Source: Benincasa hispida (lineage: Eukaryota > Streptophyta > Magnoliopsida > Cucurbitales > Cucurbitaceae). Taken from it: DNA of 64,000 nt. Below the pieces are notes generated by a model. That model saw nothing but the letters and a program-made list of their open reading frames with translations, was not told the origin of the DNA and did not search any database. The stretch is from assembly GCF_009727055.1 (NCBI RefSeq), contig NC_052350.1, positions 28,135,186-28,199,185 of the forward strand. The letters are read 5' to 3'. Within the stretch, counting starts at the first letter, position 1, and each line of letters begins with the position of its first letter. A program made the position numbers and the translations under genes. Of the stretch, positions 34,737 through 44,287 are shown piece after piece.

Positions 34737-36029
34737 ATGGAGGATCGAAAAGGAAAAAATTCCCAAACAATACCGTTATCAAATAAATTTCAAATTTTGG
34801 GATCATCCATCCCTTCAAGACCTTCGACCTTGACAATAAACTTTTCTCCTATCAAAACTGATGAGTCATCCACTCCTCCAACCAATTACGTCCAAGCCAT
34901 TACTTCTTACCATAATAAAACCCAAACTTCATATATTATAATTCTTGAGTCAGAATTCCTAGGTAACTCAATTCCTGAAACAATCCAAAAAACATTTCCG
35001 TTCCATTTTCTTCCAAGTCATCCACAAAAGACTCATTGATTCTATGAATTTATTCTTGTTGATATCGACTCAATTGAAATCAGAAATAAAGACGATCCCA
35101 ATAGAATTGCCTTTTCAAAAGTTAGGATTCTTCGTTTCCTAACTCCAACCAAATGGAATCAAAGTATTTATATCAAAAAAAGATTTTCTCATCAATTTCT
35201 TCTACAAACTTATTCGTACATCGATTATCAAAATGTTTGGTACAATATGTTTTGGTTAAACAATTTTAATCATTTCTGGTTCATAATGTTTGACAAAACA
35301 TGTATTCAAAAATTTTCATTATGGTTTAATGATTGGTGAAATATATTTGGTCTTAACGAGACTATCCTGCCATACTCAATTCTTGAAAGTTTTAAATATT
35401 TTTCAAATAATATTCTCTCAAATTCTTTTAACTTAACTCTACATTTTCAAATTATTTTCATTTGGCATAGATCTTTTGCTGGAATTACTCAATCATAAAA
35501 TCAAATGGAATCTCCTGTCTTTCCTGAACATACATAATCAAATGGTGGGGACAAATTCAACATGACCGTTGCTTCAAAAATGTGGTGGAAAAATTGTTTT
35601 CTATCTATCCCCACAATATGAAGCCAAACCTACAAAAAAAGTCAACAATTCTTGACTCAGAAATCAAGATTGATGGCTGCAATGACACAAGTATCAAATG
35701 AAGAAGAACTCAACATTATCCTTCAACAAATTTCGTCTCAATCCAATACCAGCCAAGAAGAAAATACATCCAACATTCAAATGAAGAAGAACTCAACATT
35801 ATCCTTCAACAAATTTTGTCTCAATCCAATACCAACCAAGAAGAAAATACATCCAACATTCAAGAAGAAGAGGATGAAAACGAATTTGCAAGTTTTATGC
35901 ATCACATTTACACCCCAACTCAATCCACCAATCCAAATCAGTAGAAGACAAAATTCTGAAATTGCATGTGAAGATAAATGTATTGTACATGTGTCACTGT
36001 GTCAAAGGATTGTACAAATGAAATTTTAG
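34737..36029 (+). pseudogene. Second reading frame of the pararetrovirus-like relic, broken
   Basis: Open pieces at 34737-35039 and 35652-36029 are joined by a stop-interrupted stretch. That stretch (35040-35480) is rich in Trp and Phe, with spaced W/F residues around 35230-35350. I recall such a Trp-rich domain from plant endogenous virus-like ORFs but cannot name its function. An 83-bp tandem duplication (35697-35862) shifts the frame at the end. Confidence 0.45.
35697..35862 (+). repeat. 83-bp tandem duplication
   Basis: The block starting AATGAAGAAGAACTCAAC at 35697 is repeated at 35780 with only a few differences. The unit is not a multiple of three, so the same DNA is read in two frames. 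Confidence 0.9.
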
Positions 36030-36125
36030 ATTTTAAAGTGTCATCTTCTGTAAAAACATGTCATACAATCCATGATAACATGTCATTGTAAATTATCAAC
36101 GTGTCCTGTTAATGTAATGCATGAA

Positions 36126-36155
36126 AAGCTTCCCATTTGTATATAAAGGAAGCTT
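36126..36155 (+). promoter_or_regulatory. TATA box inside a short inverted repeat
   Basis: TATATAAA (36140-36147) is enclosed by AAGCTTCC (36126-36133) and GGAAGCTT (36148-36155). AATAAA follows at 36242-36247. This is the likely promoter and polyadenylation region of the relic. Confidence 0.5.
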
Positions 36156-36585
36156 AGTATAGATCGAGAGGCAAAGGTCTTTTCCTAGTTTTTTTTAGTG
36201 CTTTGCCTTGAGAGAAAAAGAACCCGTACTCTGTAAAATTTAATAAAGGTTTTTCAATTCTATACATCCGTCTTGTTATTCCAAAACCCAAAAGTCAAGT
36301 AAGTTCTTAACATTTTTATATTTTGAATAACTATTTTATTTATATCAATATTTTTTAGCATTTTATATTTTCAAAAACTACTTTAATTTTCCAATAGTTT
36401 TCTTCATCATTTCCTACAATTCCATTATATTAAACTTAATCTCATCAATACCCAGTTATTCTTTTCTTTTACATAATTTCTATCCCATATAGAGTTTCTC
36501 AATTGCCATGTGTCAAGTATCCATGCATCCACCACACGTGTCCACACCTAGATGCATCCACCTCTGGTCAGTAATGGAATAGTTT

Positions 36586-36765
36586 GTGTATATATATATA
36601 TATATTAAAAGTTTATAAAAATTAGATATGTATAACCGGGATGGGGCTAGGATTGGAAAATATATTTCTCGTCCCCGTCCTTATTTAGCAACAGAAAATT
36701 TTTTTCCTCGATCCCTCCCCCATTTTCTATTTAATCGGGGATTCTCTGTCTTGCAGGTTAAATGC
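36586..36765. mobile_element. Right half of the GGGGAT/CCCC-rich element
   Basis: A (TA)n run (36588-36605) is followed by CCGGGATGGGGC, CGTCCCCGTCC and CCCTCCCCC blocks (36637-36720). It pairs with 33790-34195. Confidence 0.4.
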
Positions 36766-37670
36766 ATACCTCTGCATCAACATTTTTTGATATTATGCTC
36801 ACCAAAAAATTTGAACTTGGATCCTCTAAGTCGTTATAAGCAAAAAGACTCCAAGTTCTTGGAATTATTAACTAGCTAAGGTCACATAAGCATAGTTTCC
36901 ACATTAATCAAAGAATTTTCCATTGTTGATAACTTGTACTATTGATCTCAAAATTGGATCTCTAGGTGTGGGTGAGGAATAAAAAAAATAATAATAAAGT
37001 AAAAATAGAGAAATAGAGAAATAGAAAAAAGAAAAAGAAAAAGAAAAATTTTAATCGATAAAAAAATACAAAAATTATATGGATAGACCTTTACCAACCT
37101 TTTATCAACGATGAATTTAGATCAATTTGATAATATTAATGATAGACTTCTACAAATGATAGATATCAATCAACTTGAATATGTATAGTTTTACACTCAT
37201 TTTTCTATCCCCGACAAAAACCTCAGTTGTACGGACAGTACCGTCGAAGCTTGAAAGTAGAAAAGCCTGCCGACATCGCTGGTAGAACTGAGCGGGGAAA
37301 GCTTCACCGGTAAAGAAATCTCAACTAAGCTGAATCTCCAACTTTCACTTGATGTTTGTAAACAGTCACTTAGTTCTCTTCTGTTTTGATCAGTGAAACT
37401 CGGAATTTCGAATTCTCTGTCCGTAAGAGCTTCTTTCGGCTTGATGTTCTAGCTGCAATTTTGAATGTCTGTAATTTTCATTTAATTCGTCTGCAATGGA
37501 GAAGTTCCTGAGAAAATGTCTTCTCAAAATGTTGTTGATGTTGTTCTCAAAATGATGATATATGACTGCTTGAAGTGGATATGATTTTTAGTCAATTCTG
37601 TTCCCCAGTGTGTTCAAGTTATTTGATTGTTTTATAGAGATTGGTCAATTCCCAAGGTTTCTTGTCTTCT
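36766..37670 (+). promoter_or_regulatory. Spacer and 5' leader region of GT47 copy B
   Basis: The spacer has A-rich simple sequence at 36980-37050 and a small island of the GATAGACTTCTA minisatellite family (37127-37185). From about 37210 the composition is balanced, consistent with the 5' untranslated region. No confident TATA box was picked. Confidence 0.4.
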
Positions 37671-40600
37671 ATGGCTTCTATTCATATTTGTACAAACTTG
37701 TTTCATGGTATCAAAATTCAGTGGCTGCTTATTATAATGAGCATCATAATTCCAATTCTCATTGTTTCCCAGTGCTACGTTTATCCTTATGCAAAAACAT
37801 CTTTCCTACCACTTGATGTTAAGAGCTCAAACATTATGAGTCTTCAAAATGTCACTAGTTTGAACCATTCTGAAATCACTGGATTCAAACAAGTTCATTT
37901 CACAGATGCTATCATTCGTGTCAAAAATAAGAAGGAAAGCAATGATTATGTTGCTGAAAAGAAGGTTGAAAGAGGATTTGGTTTGACGTCAGATGGTGCT
38001 AATAACATGTTATATGAGAAGGGTGCAACATTTGAAGAGGGTTTGGTAATGCCAAATGGTAATTCTACAGTTGTTAATGATGTTAGGAGTGGGAGTGTGG
38101 AGTTTGGTTACAATCCCCTCAAGAAGGAAGTAATTTTAGACAACAGTTATAAGAGAGTTGCTGGAGGTAAAGACAGCAACAAATTAAATATGAGTGAAAT
38201 CAGAAACAATCTTTCAATTGTCTCAAACCAATCCCAAGAATTGATTGTTGATCCAAGAAAGTCTGACTTGTCTTCTGCTCAAAATATATCTTCCGTTCCA
38301 GAAGACCATTTCAATAAAACTGAGGAAATAATTAAAAAGGATATAAGGACTGAACAAGGGAAGAATGTTTCCATTACCTTGGATGGACTTGCACAGTATG
38401 ACATATCAATTTTGAAGAGTCTTGAGATGCCATCAATATCGATATCTCAAATGAATGCATTGTTGTCTCAAAGTCATAATTCTTCTTGTTTGAAGGTATG
38501 GATTTCAACTTAAGGTTCCAATTAGGTTACTGACAATAATGGTCTCTAATACTGGCACCCGCAATTTTACTTGGTGGTAGAAGCTACAGTGTCATTGGTC
38601 TTCCCCACGTGATCGTGAGCTTCTACATGCGAGACTGGAGATTGAGAAAGCCACTGCTATTATGAACAGCCCAGGAATTGCTGCTTCTGTTTTTCGAAAT
38701 GTTTCTATGTTCAAGAGGTAATCTTTCCCAAATGCTGCTTTTTTATTCTTGTTGCCTAGACACGTCTATGATTTTAGCTTATGTTTGTCTCCCTTAAGTT
38801 TCTTCTTAATAGAATAAATCCATAATATTTTAATGCGGGATGTGATTTATTTTCCCAGTGGGATAAAATAGAGATATAAGTTTTACATGTAATGTAATTA
38901 CACTATTTATGTCATGCACATATCCTTGTTGTCAAAGTCTTACCTATTTACTTATTATTATTATTATTGAGCAACACTTCTTGATACGCTTGTTCTTACT
39001 TTAAATTCCATGTTATAATGGCTGTCTTTCATGGCATCTAATCATAGCAACAGTAATATTAGGAAGTTGCAAAAAGGCCTATAACATATTGAAGCTTTTG
39101 TGCCATATGATCTGCACATAAAATATTGTTAGCAATCGCCTTTGTTGATCCTATGTCTTCAATGTCAGCTAGCTTAGAGTTAAAACTCCCCTTTGCAGGA
39201 GTTATGACTTGATGGAAAAACTGCTTAAAGTTTATATCTACAAGGAAGGAGAAAAGCCTATTTTCCACCAACCTCGAATGAGAGGGATATATGCCTCAGA
39301 AGGATGGTTTATGAAATTGATAAAGGAGAATAAAAAATTTGTTACGCGGGATCCCAAGAAGGCTCACTTGTTCTATTTACCTTTCAGTTCACAGTTACTA
39401 AGGAGTGCATTTTCTGAACAAAATTCCAAGAATCGAAACAACCTAGAGGAACATCTGGGTAACTATGTTGACTTAATTAGGAACAAACACCAATTCTGGA
39501 ACAGAACTGGAGGTGCCGATCATTTTCTTGTTGCTTGTCACGACTGGGTAAGTATTCTATACAGAATGTTTCATGTTATCATTTGAAGTACCCGGAGGCA
39601 TGTTTGCTTTGTTTTCTGTGGACATTGTTTTGTACGACTGAAACCCTGGCTTGAGCATAATATAGATGATATGCCTTATTTCAGTATTTGAATAAACTAA
39701 ACATTATTATAATGTGCTGTCATCTTTACTCAATCTTTTAGGCTCCACAGATAATAGTGAAGTTATTTCATATGTAAAAAATCAACTTATTACCTCTGAA
39801 CTTTGGGGTTGTTCAATTAAAACCTTGAACTTTTTTAACTGTATCAATTTACATCCTCCTTCCGATTTCGTCTGATTGTGTAAGACTTATAAATCGTAAC
39901 AATTAAACTCCTAAATTGTTATAAATATATAAGTTGTAACCATTTATTAAGATTACCATTGAAAATCCCTCATGCATCAATTCTTCCACATGTGTAAACT
40001 TCTTCAAATGTCGATTAAAAAAATAGACGAATAGAATTGTGTTCTATTATAATAGTCAAGTTATTATTTTGTCATAACATTCAATTTCAGGCCACCAAAC
40101 TCACAAGAAACCATATGAAGAACTGCATCAGAGCTCTCTGCAATGCAAATGCTGCTAGAGGCTTTCAAATTGGCAAGGACACTAGCTTACCAGTTACAAA
40201 TATACATTTGACGAAGGACCCTGATATAACTACTGGAGCAAAACCTCCTTCAGAAAGAACTACATTGGCTTTCTTCGCTGGGGGTATGCACGGCTATCTT
40301 AGACCAATATTGCTTCATTTTTGGGGAAATAGGGAACCTGACATGAAGATTTTCGGCCCAATGCCACGTGATGTTGAAGGGAAAAGAGCCTACAGGGAGT
40401 TCATGAAGAATAGTAAATATTGCATATGTGCAAGGGGATATGAAGTTCATACTCCTAGAGTGGTTGAGGCCATTCTCAACGCATGTGTTCCAGTCTTCAT
40501 ATCAGATAATTATGTGCCTCCTTTCTTTGAGGTTTTGAACTGGGAATCATTTTCTGTATTTGTTCAAGAGAAAGAGATCTCTAATTTGAGAAATATTCTG

Positions 40601-40759
40601 CTCTCAGTTCCTGAGAAGGACTACCTTAGCATGCATGCAAGACTGAAAATGGTGCAAAAGCATTTCATTTGGCACAAAATTCCAGTGAAGTATGACTTGT
40701 TTCATATGATCCTTCACTCAGTATGGTATAATCGAGTTTTTCAGATGAAAACCACATGA
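37671..40759 (+). CDS. GT47 exostosin-like glycosyltransferase, tandem copy B
   Basis: Same family and expected location as copy A. Exons are 37671-38495, 38581-38717, 39199-39547 and 40091-40759 (659 aa); all introns are GT-AG. The start ATG at 37671 gives MASIHICTNLF and then a membrane anchor at about residues 18-36. The stem repeats features of copy A (NMSEIRNN, ISISQMN, SSCLK at the exon 1 end). In exon 3, FHQPRMRGIYASEGWFMKL and HFLVACHDW are intact. Exon 4 carries CARGYEVHTPRVVEAI and VFISDNYVPPFFEVL (about 550-577). Exon 2 (137 nt) and exon 4 (669 nt) are the same length as in copy A. Intron 3 is longer (543 nt) because of a repeat insertion. Nothing is broken. Confidence 0.92.
39775..40020. 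mobile_element. MITE-type repeat in intron 3 of GT47 copy B
   Basis: Words such as TGTATCAATTTACATCCTCC, ATTAAACTCCTAAATT and AAACTTCTTCAAATGTCG match the left half of the TIR element at 51533-52054. The copy accounts for most of the extra intron length relative to copy A. Confidence 0.55.
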
Positions 40760-43102
40760 TTCATAGCATCAGATTCGGGTATCGGAAAGCCACATAAATA
40801 GCTATGAATAAGAAAACTGTGAAGTGAAAGGGGAGGCAAAGGACGTGGTGCAAGTATGCCGAGCTTCCATAACATCATACACCTTCCTGATAGAATGAAG
40901 CTTGGCTTGAATCTCTTCGTTCAGATTGTGGTTAGAGCAGAAGGTAGGCGCAACAACTTTTGGTCGAGGAACATCAAAGTCCTCATTTTCTTAAGCAATA
41001 CGTTTCCACTGCCCCCTACAAGAAGTTAGAATCGTCAAGCTCAGGTCAGTCCTTCTCCCCTTTTGATTTCAGGTCCTATTTTCAGCAATTACCTTCGAAT
41101 ATATGCATTTTATTTACAGTTCAACACAACATTTGATATGGAGGATTCAAATATCTAACCTCGAGATTCTATGGCTTGCCACAACAATGAGCAATCTTAA
41201 TATGTTTAGGCGATGTTTTAAAGAATTTGCCCTGTGACTCTGACACAACCAAAAGTTGATAAGAACTGTTCGATTCATTCTCAGGACTATGGCTCATCGA
41301 AGCTGTTATTATGCGTTATCATGTGCAATCCAACTGCTGCAGCTTGGTAGACAAAACACAATAATTCAACAACTGGTGCAACTTTTTCAGTTTTTTCATC
41401 ATAATTCAGCTTTATATTTTCTTTATCCTTTCTAAGAATTAGACTGGAATATGAACTATAATTGTAATAACCGGACCTGGTTGCCTTCTTCCGAGTCTTT
41501 TATGCCTTTTAATACCATTTCTTGCTTATTTTACTTCGTTATCATCATATTTGAAGAATTGTATCTGTGTGGGCGCTATCTTTAACATGGAAGAATAGTG
41601 TGTTTTATAATATTTGTTTAGTACAATTGTAGGATAGGGATCGAACTTCCAACCTCTAGAAAGAAAGGTCATGTCAATTTCTACCAAACTAAACTCACTT
41701 TAGCTTTTTATAGGGTATTTTTTTTTTTTGCAGTATTCCACATATTTTTATTTTAATAAATTAATTTTGAATAAAACTTATGTGATTTGTGTTGATAGTC
41801 ATCTCATTTTTGGTTTTCTGTTATTGGAATTTTTTGTTTGTCTTAGTTTTTTTAAACTTTCTAAGCCAAATTTAGAAAACAAAGTCAGGTTTTGAAAATT
41901 TTTTTTGGTTTTTGAAAATATATTGAAAAAAAAACTATAGGCAGAAGTAGGATTTCTGAGTACTATTTTTTATCTTTTTAGATAGAAAGTTTGATTTCTT
42001 ACCTCCACAATAATTTTGAACTTGGAAAAAATAAATAATATTATAAGTAATTTTAAAAAAAATCATGTGTTAAATGGTTTTATTTAAATAAAGTTGTATT
42101 TATCCCCTCAACGGTGCATTTTAATTTCCAGTGGACATCGATTAGTCAATTTGGGGCTATGGACCCAAATTGACAATTGAAAGAACTTTTTTATAGGTAT
42201 GAAATTATTGCTCTACGGTAAAGCTAAACTTTATGATTATTATTTAAGAAATGTGGGCTCCATTTTAATATAAAATCTAGTAACTTATGCTAGCCTATTA
42301 ATTAAGGGAAAAAAGGAAGGTAAATTGTATGGAAAATTATCTGATCTAGCACTCAAAAGTTTGATCTTTTAAAAAAAATTAACTTTCGTTCGCGCTTTTC
42401 TGATGAAATCTCAGATATGATTAATATCAAAATTTTATATATTTTAGCTTTTTTGATGAAATCTTAAGATTAACCTCGATTTTTTTTTTTTTATATATAT
42501 TTTAGCATTTAATAAAAGATTTGGAAAAGATAACTGAATTTGGAGAAACTTTGAAAAGATATAAGATTTGTCTCAAATTAATCGATAAAATGAAAAAAAT
42601 TGATTTTTGTTATTCAAATCTCGATTGTCAATCTCGCTTAAGATAGATTGAGAAAAATTATTTTAAAAATGTGTTAGTTCTAAAAGATGAAAACATTTTA
42701 GGATTATTTGTTACCATGTTTTTTTGTTAACTTTAAAATATGTGTCTAATATATATATTTTTTTAATTTTCAATTTTAGGCATGATAAGTTTTGTTTTTT
42801 TTAAGTGGAGGTATAACAAGTATCTAAACTTTACTAATATCTAATGAGTCATTGAACTTTTAATTTTATATTTAATAGAGATTGATATATTCCCAAATTG
42901 AGCCGAGCTCAAATGGTATAGATATTGACATATTCAAACTAAACTACTCTTAGACCTACACCCTCCAAGCTTAGCAAAGTCTTAGGGAATGATTAGATTT
43001 CTAAAAGGATTTAAGTATTATGATAATGACTAAATCGTTCCCAAATATAAAATACAAGAATTAAATTGATATTCATTGAAGTGGAAGATTTTAGAGTTAA
43101 AA
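40760..43102. other. 3' flank of GT47 copy B and intergenic spacer
   Basis: The first 800 bp have balanced composition and may include the 3' untranslated region. On the minus strand, 40795-40998 is open for about 67 codons (NEDFDVPRPKVV, NEEIQAKLHSIRKVY) and could be a coding relic of unknown origin. From 41700 the DNA is AT-rich with poly-T and poly-A tracts. A SINE-like piece lies at 41600-41720, and an A-box-like GAGCTCAAATGGTATAGA lies near 42907. Confidence 0.4.
41600..41720 (-). mobile_element. SINE-like tRNA-derived remnant
   Basis: On the minus strand, an A-box-like TTTAGTTTGGTAGAAAT is followed by GGAAGTTCGATCC, a B-box-like motif (complement near 41637-41649). Ends were not found. 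Confidence 0.4.
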
Positions 43103-43245
43103 AAATCGTATCAGATACCCTAGACATATAAACTCAACTTTGCATCCTAAATGTAGACATACAGACCAAATAAATCTGCACCCTAAACACAAATGTATGA
43201 ACTCCAGACATCATATTTTAACTCAACGTCCCAAATAGTCCTTAT
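43103..43245. repeat. Dispersed repeat, copy 1 (CAGACAT / AACTC words)
   Basis: ATCAGATACCCTAGACATAT, AACTCAACTTTGCATCC and TGAACTCCAGACAT occur in the same order as at 53745-53936. It resembles one end of a TIR element whose terminus reads CCCAAATAGTCC or CCCTAAACAACCC. Confidence 0.6.
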
Positions 43246-43328
43246 ATTGTTGCAAGATGCAAGTTAAAACCAAAATTCCACCTTTGGTTGAATCAACGGG
43301 AAACAGTAACTTTTCAAATGAAAATGAA

Positions 43329-43770
43329 CAATTAGGTTAAAAATCACTTTTAGTTTCTAAACTTTCAAAGAAGTAACAATTTAGTTCATGAAATTTGGTT
43401 TGTAACAATTTAACTCTTATACTTACCAATTTATTCCTTAAACCTTATTATATAACGATTTAGTCTTTGAACTTTAAAATTTGTAACAGTTTAGTCCTTA
43501 TTGTAGTAATTAATATTAAGATTTATTGAGTTTTCTTGTATAAATAAATCTATAAACTAATTAGAGATTCAATATTTTTATAAAATCCAAATTCTACATC
43601 ATAAAATAATAAAAGTGACATCTAATTTTAATGATTTTTTTTTACGTTAGGGATTAAATTGTTATAAATTTGAAAATAAAATAACTAAATTATTACAAAA
43701 CTAAAAGTATAGGGATTAAATCAACTGGTTACTTTCGGGAAAAAAAAAATGTCTTTTAACCTAAACAATT
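43329..43770. mobile_element. TIR MITE upstream of GT47 copy C
   Basis: The ends CAATTAGGTTAAAAATCAC (43329) and TTTTAACCTAAACAATT (ending 43770) are inverted. Repeated AACAATTTAGTTC / TAACGATTTAGTC words lie on the left, with inverted forms on the right. It lies about 520 bp before the start codon of copy C. Confidence 0.55.
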
Positions 43771-44287
43771 ATTTTCAAAAGAAAATAAACAAAAAGAAGG
43801 AGAAAAGAAAAAAAAAAAGAAAAAGAAGGCTTTTTCCGGTGAGAAAAATCCAGTAATCAAAGTGTCTGCTGCAACTAAACTACTACCTTTTTGCTTCAAA
43901 TCGCCATTGTCGGGAGCAGAAGGAAAAATGTAATGAATATCAATGGAGCTCAAGATTGTTTAACTAGGGTTCAAGACGAGACGGTCGCTAACAGAAGCTT
44001 TCTCAAAGCTAAATTCTGCTTCCCACTCCAGTTCCTTCAACCAAGGTTGGTAAAGTAAGATTAACTTCAACTTAATCGCTTTTCTCTCCAACTTCTAGCC
44101 AAATTCTTGTAGATATACTCTATACTTACAAACAAGAAATGGGCTTGTAGTGGTTTCTTTTCTTTTTGCAAGATTGTGATGATTATAGTTTTTCCCTAAT
44201 TGTGCAGAGCTTGATTTCTTAGGTTGTGAAGTTCATTAGTTAACATGCTGAGTTTTCAACATTTGTGTTCTCATTGAATTTCCTGTT
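43771..44287 (+). promoter_or_regulatory. 5' leader region of GT47 copy C, possible leader intron
   Basis: A probable untranslated exon around 43930-44040 ends near CAACCAAG|GTTGGT, and a TTGTGCAG acceptor lies near 44208. A leader intron is therefore plausible, but only splice-site appearance supports it. Confidence 0.35.

Larger units (their letters stand above)
34196..36585 (+). mobile_element. Probable endogenous pararetrovirus relic (Caulimoviridae-like)
   Basis: The order is: a decayed pol C-terminal piece resembling the end of an RNase H domain (34283-34600), a second coding region (about 34737-36029) broken by stops, then a promoter-like region with a TATA box (36140) and a nearby AATAAA (36242). 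A TATA box about 100 bp before a polyadenylation signal fits a terminally redundant pararetroviral transcript; an LTR R region could look similar. Both sides are TA repeats, a known setting of plant endogenous pararetroviruses. Many stops and frameshifts, a frame-shifting 83-bp duplication and the absence of the upstream domains show it is dead. Genus assignment (Florendovirus-like) is a guess. Confidence 0.5.

Noticed and set aside
34737..35039. Small host gene of 100 aa
   Set aside because: It continues the reading frames of the virus-like relic and is followed by stop-broken sequence of the same ORF.
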